Under the pieces are notes generated by a model, which was not told where the DNA came from, did not search any database, and saw only the letters and a list, made by a program, of their open reading frames with translations. DNA of 64,000 bases from Saururus chinensis. Lineage: Eukaryota; Streptophyta; Magnoliopsida; Piperales; Saururaceae. The translations under genes and the position numbers were made by a program. Where the stretch lies: the NCBI GenBank assembly GCA_035235625.1, contig CP141145.1, positions 33,770,668-33,834,667 of the forward strand. The letters run 5' to 3'. Shown here piece by piece: positions 47,292-59,499 of this stretch (positions within the stretch are counted from its first letter, which is position 1; each line of letters begins with the position of its first letter).

Positions 47292-50225
47292 GCCTGGGTT
47301 CACGCAGACGAAGACCAGCGTGAATCTTGATTCTGGGCTCATATAAAAGGGACTTAAATTTTATAGTGGTAAAAAAATTTGGGGTGCAGGAATACTAGGC
47401 GTCGGTCCCAGAAGACGTCATTGATAGAAAGTTAGCTCAAGGACAAATATTTTGACTCGTATGAAAGCCTCTCAATTTGATCAAGTACCTGCTGGTATCT
47501 TGTTTAGTCCAAAATGTCGGAGGCCACAGGCATCACTTTGTTATTTGAATCAAAGCAATCAGACTATAAATGCAGAATGCAGAGGGGCCACGGGTTGCAA
47601 CCTGTTTGTCATTTGCAAATGAAATCAGGTAGCAGCTCAATAATTGATCTAGCCATTCTGCATCCCAATTATGGGCTTCATACCGGTGTAAATGGGATCG
47701 TCTGATTGTGTCACAAAAAGACATTTGTTTCAACGTTTCCACTAAGTGACCACTGGAACTTCTAGCTATTACCTTGAACACAATTATGGTGGCGTTGGCA
47801 CACAGTTCGGCTCATTATGATAAGTTTTATTTCGTTTGGCAAGAGAATCATGGCATAATGAAACTTCTAAGTTGGGCGCTAATTGTTAAACCTGCTCCCA
47901 AGACATCTCAAATGTGCATAACTGCCAAAGTATCTAAAAACATTTACTAGGAAGAGAGTTTTTTAAGCGATGCCACTGACTTAAAAATTGCTTCCCCAGT
48001 AATGGGAACACTCTGGCGTGAGAATCTCCAGGAAAGTTCAGAGACAGCGCTGAAAGGAAATGGACAAGGATTGATACATATTTGCTGGCCAGGGGAAGGA
48101 TAATAATGATGGAAGGAAGCGCATGCTTTCAAATTGGCCATGCAATGACCCAATGTAGTGCAACTGGTCGAGAAGGACAAAGAAACGCTACAGTTGCCAC
48201 AGAGCCTCCCACTTCCTCAACGAGAGGGATGGCTGATGAGGCCAATTCATCAGCTCTCCACATCTATGCCCTTCAAATGGCTTACAGGTTTTCCTGATGT
48301 TGCTCGTGCACACTGGATCTTGCCCATACTCAGTAGCCCTCAAGTTTGAATTCCACTCGATCCAAACTTATGATAAGCGAAGGAATACAAAGCAATCATT
48401 TTGCACTATTCAGATAAGCAGGGAGCGACGAGCCTTAGCCCTTGAGGAAGATGATGCTTCTCTGGTGACTGGTATTAGCATTGACCCATGTACATTCCTG
48501 CCCAATACTTGATCATCTCAGTGTCTTATGCTGGCTCAAGTCAGGTACATTGCCGGGGGCTGGACGGTGCTGTCAACTCGTTATTTTTTCTTGCCCGATG
48601 AGTTTGCTTACGTCAAGGCCATGCAACCTAAAAAAACTCGACATCACATCAAAAGAAGGCAAATCAATGGCTTTCCTTCTTTCTCTTCAGTGCTTACGGG
48701 AACGCTTTTATTGCTTATTTGCCTTCAGCTGTTCACTGGGACTGAGATGATCAGCACTGCGCACTCGGCAAAATTATAAAATTTGTGTGTTAGAGAAGAT
48801 TGGTGGATGTCCCTGACTTTGAATCTTCGAGGCTCTGCTTGGCAGATGACCTTTGAGGTGGCCAATGGGTAGCAGCAGGATACTTAGTCCTCGGTACAGT
48901 ATACCGAGTGAGTGACACGCAAAAAGCCACCATAGTGATTGAGAAACAAATGGTTATCAATCCTGAAGCTGCTCTACATACGTGTACTAGTATTTCTCCA
49001 GAAAAGGCTGTAATTTTGAGTGGGGAACATGTTGAAGCGCAATAACGTCTTAATTATAATATCATAAGTAAAGGAAGTCCCACTGAGTAGATTTTCCTAG
49101 TGGGCACATCATCAACCCAAGGATGGAGAAATTTCTCCAATCATGATTTGATTCAGTGGGCATGAGAACACTTGGCTGCTTCATGCCCCTTTCTACGTCA
49201 CTAGTGGGCCGGTTCTGAACAAACATCGGCCAAATCTGGAAGACACCTTAAAGTGTAATTAGCGAGTAATCGTCTCTAGCCGATGTATATCGTGTACTAT
49301 TTCAGGAAGAATGTTAGCCTTGCCATTTATGTCGTCTTTCGTATTTGGTGACACAAGCCAGACCGATGATAGTAAAGATCTGTTTAGCCCATGATAGTAT
49401 CCTATCTGCGGTGCTTACCTCCCAATGGTCATTGTAATCCTAGTCTGTGACTCTTGGCTATGGGTTTCACAAAACACGGCATTGACAGAACCATATGGAG
49501 ATCCAAAAAGAACATTGTGGAATGTGGAGTTCTCTGCAAGTGCCATTTTCTGTCAGCCAGTGAAGAATATGTGCCAGTTCATCGGATCTAGCCATTTGAT
49601 TTTATCATGACTACGGATGACCTGAAAGGTGAGCTTATCTATGGCGTTTGTTGGGCTGCCAGGGATAGAAACAATTATACTTCAAGTGGTGCAACGCAGC
49701 TGCAAAGCTTCCCAATGTCCAAGGTCTATCCGTACATTATCTATTCCTTGGACTGGGAAAAGTGTTCGATCCCAGCATCCTGTTTTCTGAACTTCCATCG
49801 TTATTCCATTTGTAGTAGGAGCCAGCACCTAGGTCCACCCTCCCGCTCTCTTTAATTGACAACCACAAAGGCATGTTTTATGTGGCCCGTACTGACAAAT
49901 AACAAAACTGTTCCTGTGAACAATCCATGCCATGGATCAGAAAAATTCCTTCATTAATTGTTCAGTGCTGAAGATGAGCTGGACATGATTCGCTAACAAA
50001 TTACAAGAACGTTAATATATATATGTCTGGCAATGCCGGCATAATTTACACTTGCTACCTATCTCATTTTTCATAACAAAGAACTTGGATTCATGGGTTC
50101 TGTTTTTCTGTACATAGTGAGGCAGGCGTATGTACAAACGTGCATCTCTTAAAATACAATAAGAACCAATTACAAAACGAAATTACATCTCAACTGCATT
50201 ACATGCTATCAGAGGTTTGGATAAA
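47292..50225. other. Unassigned region of higher complexity
   Basis: From about 47300 to 49860 the sequence is visibly less AT-rich than the preceding 8 kb and has many short open frames on both strands, none with a motif I recognise and none that chain by splice sites into a longer protein. It may be an old pseudogene, an unrecognised repeat or single-copy intergenic DNA. The last 200-300 bases are probably the 3' untranslated region of the glycosyltransferase gene. Confidence 0.35.
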
Positions 50226-53200
50226 TCACCAGAACCGATCCTTGTTAACGCTTAGATATCCAGCCATCACTTTCCCTCCGGTATTCCTCATACCATCAAT
50301 GAGAAAGCACCACGTCGAGCCTAAAGCCCCAATGAAAAAATCGGCCTCAGTTGCCATTAAAAAATTGGTTATAGGATAATTTGTGCTGGTCTCTCTGCCA
50401 AGACTTGCTTCATATGTAGCCATGGTCATATTCCCGAACTGTCGTGCCACTTTAGTGTAATAAAAGTTCCAATGGGGATATAACCTTGTTTCATCAATCA
50501 CTTCCTGCTTACAAGTTGGGGCTCAGTCTAGTTGAGCATGGTTATCATTATTGATTGAATATTTAAGACAAACTAGAAAATGAAATCAGAGCTTAACCTG
50601 CATTTCAGTGGAGAGCCATATGGTGTTAAGATTGGGAAATCGCCTGCGGATTCGTTCTGCAAGACTCATGTACTGTTCAAACCCAACTACCTTCATTTCA
50701 GATGCTTTGTCACCCATCCTAACATGTATGCTCAGTATTGGTCTCGGTACCCAGGGTTCGTGACTAGACCATACTAACTTTTCAATATCATCTTGAGATC
50801 TGTTCACAGGGGCCTGCAGATAAACAACTGTTTAATTTCTGATAATATACTAGCATTTTATCAATTATTTATTTGCGAAAGAATGAATTTTAGATATCTT
50901 GATAGTTTATCTAGATGAACACACAAATGCAGAAACACTAGAAAAAGGTCTCAGAAACTAAGTGAAGCGACCTTTATAATGTAGCAGGCTAAGTTACACA
51001 CCAATGGACTTATCATGCTGAAACAGAAAGCTGTTCAAAATTCATATAGTTTACCACTTATGCACGTGCACTACAAGAAAAATCACCAAATCAAGTCGAG
51101 CTAAGATATACCTGTTTGAAAGGTAAATATTTATTTAATTCATAGTTCAAAACCATTCAATTAATTCAGAATACGATAGAGCTAATTACCAACATCAGAC
51201 TTCATGTTGAGCTACCATGTGTTAAGCTCTATCATAATTTTGGTTAACTAATCAGGTTATATATGAATAAGAGATGACGGACCAAACCAAGATAGAGTTT
51301 TACATTCAAAACATGTGCACATGGTTTGTTCAGATCGACTCACTTGATGAGGAAAAAATGGTCACTTTGTGGTATCTCCTTGATAAGATCTATGAATCCA
51401 CTCAGATTGAAGTGCCATTACAATCAAGTCAAAAAAGATATCAGAGTGAGCATTTAGCTAAACATTTTTCTATACCATCAACGAGTTTTCTGAATTCTGT
51501 GGAGATTCAACTAATACAGTATTACAAAATTGCTCCTTTCCCAGCTGCAAAATGAGCAGGATATCAACACATACAGGCCTCATCAGAGCTATTTGGTGGT
51601 CCATCACCATGAGGGAAGTGGTTGCAGGATTATACCCATGTATATCATTTAGCATTTCAGGCAAGCTGATTGAGCAATCTTTGTAACATATAATAGATAA
51701 AATGTCTTTTATAGCCTTATTCCTGACAGCTGCAGTCAATGAAATACTACAATGGGCAAAAAACGGATGAAAGTTCTTTTCAGTGTATGTGTTTCCATGA
51801 AGGACAAGATCTTCATGCATCTGGTGGTCCATTGTATCATTAGATCATTCTGAAATAGTTGTGAAAACGTTCTTCTGCATTTTGAAGACTATTGGGTACT
51901 GGGTTTTTCCTGAAACAACCTATGTCCCATCGTGTGGTGTGACCCCTTTTATTGTGGTCACGCTCAAGGATAATGAAGTCGCCCATGCACTTAGGCCAAT
52001 AGGAAGTAGGATTGATGACAGTGGTGCAGTAAGAGCTTGTTGGAAGCACCTAGAAGACAATTGGATTCCCATTTCACATTGATTTATATGAGGCTTTTTA
52101 TGGCCCACAAATGCATGGTCTGAACTCGTGTATCATGGTCATTCACAAAGATAACAAGGTTGGCCTTTGCATTTAGAAGCCCCTGTGGTGTAAGGCCAAT
52201 ATCAGTGGTGCAGCAACAAGTGGCTTTACTTTCACGTTAATTTCTTGACAATTTTTCCAGAACAAGCTAAATAGTGTCACAAGGTAAAATACCTCAGGCC
52301 ATTCTTCTGCAGCACTCGCAATAACCATTTTTGCAGCTTGCATTCCAAATGCCTCATGACGAGCAATATTCAGCAGATGACATGTATATTCACTCTGAAA
52401 TCTCATTAGGTAGCGAATAGCCTAAGTAAAAAAAAAATTGTTATGCGCAAAGTTGAACTACAAACACTTACCAAATTGAGCTTGTATATGAAAATCAAAA
52501 GCATTACAATAATGTTTACCAACCATGACAAATTAGCATGGTCATAACCAGGAAACCTTTATGTTAATAGAAAAAATTATTGCAAGCTTGGCATCTATTA
52601 TTCTACAATTTGATGGAAAAAGAACATCACATTGCACCACCAATGACTAAATAGAAAAATGCACATCATTATTAAAAAAAAATGCAAGTCATTAAGGATG
52701 CATTATCTCCATTAATTAGCATCCTTTCTTGAGGAATGAAGAACATCTGTCCTTAAATTATAAAGTAACCTCTTTGTAATTAAACAGAGAGATGGAAAGG
52801 GGCTTAACATTAAACAGTTTGGTAGTTGTCGGGAGAAACATGAAGTCAGAAGTGTAAAAAGGGCATATTGTGCAGAATAACCCAACTCTCTGTGCAAATA
52901 TCAGGATACCTAGCAGTAATTTTTCGAAATACCAGCCAAGTCATACAACAATCAGGAAAAGTGACATATTCTCCCCTAATAAGTCAACTAATAACATAAA
53001 CTCCGTTCCAATATCATTGGAATTGGAAATTTCACCATCTCAGCAGTGTAGTTTTCTGGTCAAAATACCATTTATCACTATTGTATCATGTGGACTGTCT
53101 AAATCCTCAAATATAGGGATGATGTGGCATGCAGCACCCCAATCTCTGACCTTCAATCTTTTAACTGCTTTGGTTCAACTTAAACATTCTTATAAGCTAG

Positions 53201-55355
53201 GATTCAGGAGGGTGTCCGACCTTTCTGCTAGTACTTGGGTAAGCATTCAAATATTCTGAAACAAGAATAATGCTTGATAATCTAGAAACTTGGTGAAATT
53301 TTTTGGCAGATGAAAAGAAAACTAACATGCATTGGCCTAAGCACCATCAAACAAATTTTAACATCGTCATACTGGCATACCCTTAAGTCACAGACTAATT
53401 AGTTTCTAAATGGAGTCAAATGTATGGCTTATTTTTAAAAAAAAAAAGATGTTAATGATTATACCTGCGCTCGCCACCATCTTCGATCCATTTTTCGGTG
53501 ATGTATCACCAAATTTCCATTTATATCTGTTGTTGGCTGCAAGAAACTCCAAGGACTCCCCCACAGTCTACATGAACATAAGAGGAATGTGTCAATTCTA
53601 TTTACACGCACATTAAAAACTGTGGTCCTGGAATATCTTTATTTTACCAACAGAAGTATCTTGAAACAAAGCAATACCTGGGTATTTGTCCTGCCCATAT
53701 TTCTCTTGAAGTGTAATTTTCTTTTCTTGTTACAATACCCTTCTCCCATGCCTCTTGACTTTTAACAAGCTTGAATACTCTATCTTGACATTCTTTAGAT
53801 GTCTCTGGAAAGAAATAGCAGGACCAGCGAGATCGAGATGGACCTGCCAAACCAGCAATTCCTAAGTTGCACAAACTTTTTTAGTCGAAGCTACATTCTA
53901 GATTTGCAAGATCAGTGAGATCGAAATCTACCTTTACAACCATCATGGTCAGCCCGATTAAAATAATTGGTGATGAGGACACGTTTTTCATTAAATGCAA
54001 TAGCAAGAAGGCCGCACATTCCAGCAACCTGTGCCCCAATGCCAAAACCAGGTAGGCTTTCCCAGTCAGCAACAAGAAATCTTAGTTGAGGGTCGCTACA
54101 ATTTGGTGGGTGTTGGTGTACCCATATGTCATGCTGAACTTTCCTCGTTAATGGTATGTTGTCCTCATCAGATCCTGATATCTATAAGTTCTAAGAAAAT
54201 TAATCGCATTAATAGGATTTGGAGGCCGAAGCGGAATGATCTGAATATAATGCATATGTCATATTCACGAGTTTACATACCCAAGGAGGATTAGCCTCTT
54301 TTGACTCTCTCTGGCCCCCATCATTGCTCTGTTCTTGATCCGATTCTGGAGTTGGCTGGGGCAGTTTCAAGCCTAACCATCCTTTCCAAGTTGTCCAAGG
54401 AGGAAAGCTTCTGTTGACCCCACGGTTATCATGATGTTGATTCAGCCGTGTGTTCAGTTTGCAATTTTCCAAATGAGGTGCAACAGGCACACTTGACTTG
54501 CTATACAACTTACCATCTGATGCATTTAACAGAGAACTCCAAGCAGAGTATAACAGTACGACTTTTTCTTCGCTTCGCTGTACATCCATTCCTCTGCTTA
54601 TCATCTTTGATATAGAACTAAGATCCTCACTTTCGTTAACATCTACCCAGAAATTAAAAGTACAGCGTTAAATACTTAAATGAAAACAGAGATTTTCTAA
54701 GTGCGAGTATTTAAGATACTTGATGAAAACTAATTAAGCATCACCAAAGCCAAGAAGTGAATCAAGTTGGCAATATATAGAATTAGCAAAATCATAGAAC
54801 AGAGGAGGTTGTGAAACTATGGTCGTAGGGAGGGAGCAAACTAACATGTGAACTTTACTGCCTCGTCTGTTGTCTCCAATCACTTATAGAAGCAAATGGT
54901 TTGCCCACGGACAACTGTTGGCTTTTTCTGTTTCATAGTTGCAATTTTTATATTTAATTTCTTGTCTCTTTTATTGTAAAAATAGAGGCGCTTGTTCTGG
55001 AGTATTCTAGTTTGTCATTCTCGAACAGAATGCAGAGCATGAAAGTAATTATATCATTTCCAACATTAAACAATAAATAAAACATAGAAATAAGAGAAAA
55101 TGAAGATTTTTTGGGAAAGTTTGCCTCACCAAAGTCAACTGAAGTCGAATTCTGCAGAATTGGCCCAGACGGTGAAGAAAAGACAGCTCCAAAGTCCGTC
55201 GTTCTGAAGGAACCGAGAGATGCGAGAGAGAAGTAGGTGACACAGACGCCACACAGAAAACCCAAAACACAAACTTGACAAGGAAATGAGCTACTCATTT
55301 GGAAGGCTTTCTGTGAAATGACACGCTCAAGAGTCTTTGGAGGTGCTTCTTCCAT
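50226..55355 (-). CDS. FUT8/NodZ-like (GT23-type) putative fucosyltransferase
   Basis: Exons in transcription order: 55355-55130, 54642-54281, 54181-53932, 53843-53678, 53567-53465, 52421-52293, 50813-50598, 50504-50226; 576 codons plus stop, with all phases consistent. A short cytosolic tail is followed by one hydrophobic segment (CVLGFLCGVCVTYFSLASLG, about 28-50), then a Ser/Pro/Asn-rich stem, as in type II Golgi enzymes. The catalytic part contains FLVADWESLPGFGIGAQ and HVRMGDK (about 442-448). The latter aligns with the HVRRTDK GDP-fucose motif of FUT8, followed by a GFEQYM block like the IEEYM of FUT8. FLMATEADFFIGALGSTWCF lies near the C-terminus. Several NxS/T sites occur. The acceptor in plants is unknown to me, since plants lack core alpha-1,6-fucose. 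The 1.48-kb intron 50814-52292 has unassigned open frames. Confidence 0.8.
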
Positions 55356-57679
55356 TTTTTTTAGAAAAAAATTTCTGTTCTTATCTTACTCAAAGGATAC
55401 CAATTGCACAGCCTGAATGAACTGGAGTCAATCCATGCAATTTCTCCTTCAACATGTATTCAGCAGCAAAAAAATTGGAAAATCACGAGTTAAATTTTCA
55501 GCAAGTGAATCCATGGACGGTTCAGCAATATCTTCTCCAAACTGCAAAATCAGAGGAGTTGGTTGTCAATCCTCAGGCGAGAACTCCGCCGGGAAAATGA
55601 AAAAAAAAAGAGCAGAACAGACGCATGCACAAGAGACAACAGGACAAGGCACAAGTGACAAGTCCAGCTTTTTCAGCACTAGCAGTAATCAAATCACAAA
55701 ACGAAAGAACCCAGTTTCATGAGAATCATCCGACGAGGACGACAGCCTATGAATTGCAGGAGCAAGATTACGGCATAACTAGAAGGATTTGCAGCAAAAT
55801 GAAAAACGCAGTAACACCCATTTTTCCTCGTTTTCTAAGAAAGAAAAGAGCGAAACGAAATATTTAAAACAAGGACTGAAAACAACTACCAGAGAAACCA
55901 TGCCGAATAGCTTCAGTTCTGCTAATTAGCCATGAAAACCTTGAGTTCGCAGAAGCCCAAACAACAGTGTTAGCAAAAGCGCGAGAAGCATGCAGAATCT
56001 GAACTGGAGGAAAACGCAGAGAAGTACCCACAAAAGGATGATTAGCCGATTGTACTGAAGTTGACGACACAAAGGTGTCACATGATGCCTTCACCCACTG
56101 CCCAACCAGCCCTTTACAGGTGAAATCCGGTCAGAAGCGTTAAAAGCCTCCATCAACAATCAACCAGATGAGATGAAAAGCGTTGTGTGTGCAGTTGGCA
56201 TTCAGAGTTGAAAGACGATAAAATTTGGAACGTGGGTCTCACAGTCTCCTGCAAAGGTTAGCTCCGGTGGCAGGCGATATTCCGGTCAGAAGCGTTAAAA
56301 GCCTCCATCAACAATCAACCAGATGAGATGAAAAGCGTTGTGTGTGCAGTTGGCATTCAGAGTTGTAAGACGATAAAATGTGGAACGTGGGTCTCACAGT
56401 CACCTGCAAAGGTTAGCTCCGGTGGCAGACGATATTCCTGAGTCGATGTCGAAGGGGAGGGGGTCCACCTCTCTCCTTCTTCCTAGGTGGAAGCTGTTTG
56501 GACTCTAGCGTTTCTGGCTAGGAGAAAAGGTTGGACAGCTAGAGGCTGGTGGGGGATGGCCCGGATCGATGATGACACTTATTTCGATATTTTGATTTAA
56601 TCAGGAGAAATCAAATAAAGATTATGCGACGCGGAAGCAAAGTGTCTGTAATGTAATCAAGGAAGAAAAGTCTGTACGTGATTCTGGAAGCAAAGTGGAG
56701 GTTGGGACTTGGGCAAAGCTTTACTTCCAAGTGAGCTGGCAATCATGGTTTTTGATGAACGCATGAAAGTTTGGAAAACCTTTCCGTATGATGGTAGGAT
56801 TACGTTGATTCTTAGCTTGAAAATTTAGTATAAACCAAAGGAACCTCCTTTGGCCTCTTTTAAATCATCAGCAAAATCCATCTGGAAGATGATAATGGGA
56901 GCACTTGCCATTAAGGTAATTGAATTAGCACCTCCGGGGTAAGTTGTCAAATCTGCGTGGGGACAATTTTATACTGAAAGGGCCAAGCTTTATTAATCAT
57001 TAATGTAGGTGCCTCGGATTAGGGAAGCAAAACATCTGAGTAAGATGGCGACACATAAACCACCACCCAAAATTCTATTTCCATCTTTAAAGCACGGAAC
57101 CAGCAGCACATTTTTTAAGTGTCAGCTACAGGAGTGAGCTTAGAAAGAAGAAGAAGAAGAATATTGCCAGCGGTTGTCTTCTACCATGGCACAAGAAACA
57201 TAAATGGTATTGTTTAGCTTAAATCCGTGATGATTTAAAAAACGACAATACGCAGCAAGTTTGCTGTTTCTTTATGAGTTCATGGAGAAACTTCTGGGGA
57301 ACACTCGTATGGAATGGAACCGTTGCTGTGGGAATTTTACCTGCTGCCGCGAATGAAGGGGCATGGATCGGCTCAACGTTTGGTTCCGAAGAGGGTGACG
57401 AGGATTTATGAAGCAGTTTTGCGGTCAGTTGCGGACTTCGATCACCGAATAAACATACAGGAGGTGGATTTTCGTTTTGTTTCTTTTTGTTTTATTGTCA
57501 GGAGAATATATGATCCTGTACACGGTGCCTGACACATTACTTTAGGTCCCTGCCAGTCATGTGGGGCTATGGCCCCCCAATAAGATTTATAATTACCGTG
57601 GCCCTTGTGGTCTCTCTTCTTATGTGAAGAGTTTTTTCTTAATATGTAAAATTGACGGTGCATATTTTTAAGCATATAT
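55356..57679. other. Upstream region of the glycosyltransferase gene
   Basis: No gene recognised. It contains the 155-bp tandem duplication at 56126-56437 and otherwise moderately complex sequence. Open frames near 55417-55867 and 55864-56094 lack recognisable domains; part may be 5' untranslated or promoter sequence. Confidence 0.4.
56126..56437. repeat. Two 155-bp tandem copies
   Basis: TCCGGTCAGAAGCGTTAAAA starts at 56126 and again at 56281, and the copies differ at only a few bases (for example gagttgaaag against gagttgtaag, cagtctcctg against cagtcacctg). The near-identity points to a recent duplication or an assembly effect. Confidence 0.92.
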
Positions 57680-58250
57680 TAGCGTCAATGATTATGGTAT
57701 TAATATGCACTAGCTTATATATCTTTTACTAGCGTATATATCGTCCATCTCGAGGAAACTATAAAAAACTCTTCCTTTGCTAGGTGAATTTTGGGTACGC
57801 CAGCTTTCATCGTGATCTCAATAAAATTATATTATTCATAGGGTTATACTAGAAAAGCTAACCCTACCCAACCTAAGTAGAACTAGCCTAAGATTGCCTA
57901 AATTTGAGTCAGGTAGATAGATCTATCTTCAAGTAGGGTAGAGTATAGGCAAAAAAATAGGTGGTTTTGGGGTTGGGTCGAGTTCTATATGCTAAAGAAC
58001 CTGACCCAATATTTTATGTATAAGAAAATTAAGCTATGAGATTGATAATACGTACTCTAGTACACATTAGTGTTAGTATTGTATTAATGTACACTAACAT
58101 ATATGTCATTAATATCAAATATTATAATCTTCCATATATTCTTTATCCTACGCTAAGCTCATTAGTAAAACATGAAAACCTCTTCCCTTGCTAAGTAAGT
58201 AAGTTTGGATTTACCTACTTTCCCAGTAATCTCAGTAAGAAGTTTTTTCC
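57680..58250. repeat. Diverged direct duplication, period about 407 bp
   Basis: The block aaactcttcctttgctaggtg near 57765 returns as aaacctcttcccttgctaag near 58172. The preceding TTAGYRT...ATTAATRYRCACTARC block also returns in the same order. The copies are only moderately similar. Confidence 0.5.
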
Positions 58251-58393
58251 TGAATTTGGGACCAACCCAACCTAGGATACATATCAAGCCCTATCTCAGA
58301 GTTCTCGGGTAGGTTGGGTCCTATTTAGTGTTGAGTTGGGTTCTTAAATATCAGGTTCAAGAATTATGTAACCCAACTCGATTTGCAGCCCTA
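57839..58393. mobile_element. Possible degenerate hAT-type element with ACCCAACC motifs
   Basis: The right end GCAGCCCTA matches the TAGGGCTGC terminus of the hAT elements at 634 and 23003, and both sides carry ACCCAACC/GGTTGGGTC words. The proposed left end, TAGGGTTATAC, is a weak match and no good 8-bp duplication is visible. Confidence 0.35.
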
Positions 58394-59499
58394 ATCATAT
58401 GTAATCACTCTCTTAACCTTGCCAGTATCGAGAAAGCCACATGTCACTGCCATCAACGCCAGCACGCTATTTGCTAGTGATCATTAAGCAGCCAGAGCTC
58501 CAAGAGGAGCATTCAGGTGCACTATTAGGTTTGTTAATCCAATCATGCGCGTTGATTTTGGAAGAAAAAAAAATTCATTATGGTGATAAAACTATGGCAT
58601 GTGTAAGCGAAGAAAAGGACGAGACATGAAATATAATGGTAACAAAACGCCACGGTTGTTGGGAGTAGATATGTACACGACAAGAGAGACGTAACACGAA
58701 TCTTCCATTCATCACCGTAAAATATCTATGAAAAGGACAGAAGACACACGTTTCATGAAGGCGTCCATGGCTGTTACAAGTTGCCACTAGAGTAATTAGA
58801 AACATTTTTGTCACAGTTTCTTGTTCGGTCCACTCACGTCAAACTGTTGAGTCTCCTGAGCTCTCCCTTCTCCATGACTCCGTTTGTCCTGGCCATTCCT
58901 AGGGCGTTCATTTTAGTGTTTTTTTCAATTTTTTATAAACTGCTTATAGTTGACACTTATCAGAATTTTTGTTCCTAACATTCAGGGTCCTACACTTCTA
59001 AGATATATTTATATTTTTAAAAATGTCAGATATGCAATGAACCCAAAATAGGCCCCAATTATAAAAGGGCATGTGGCCATCAAAACCGGCTATAGCCGGT
59101 CAGCCTTTGGAGGTAACCAATTGCAGTCGATTTTTATAGCCAAGCACATACCCTATAGGGTGATCATTTTGGGCTTATTACATGTAGGTGCATTTAAATA
59201 TCTTCCAAACATAAACAGCCTTCGTAGCACAGAACTGAAGAAGAAAATGGCTTTTTATTGAAAGTATACAGAAGAGACAGGAGGAAATTAGGCGAATACA
59301 AAGGCCAATTTTAGTTAAATGAGGAAGATGAAAGATGGCTTCGGCATAGAGGCTTCGAGCACTGCAGATGCATGCTTTTTTACATTCACAACACACGGCA
59401 TATACCTTTCTTCGTTGTTGACTTCATGGTGTCTTAAGCCACATTGAGGAGAAAAACAATTTATATCCACAAGTAGCCAGCAATGTGTCAAAATTTATA
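58394..59499. other. Intergenic, downstream of pTAC5
   Basis: No gene is recognised. Sequence within about 200 bases of 59500 is likely the pTAC5 3' untranslated region. Confidence 0.4.
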
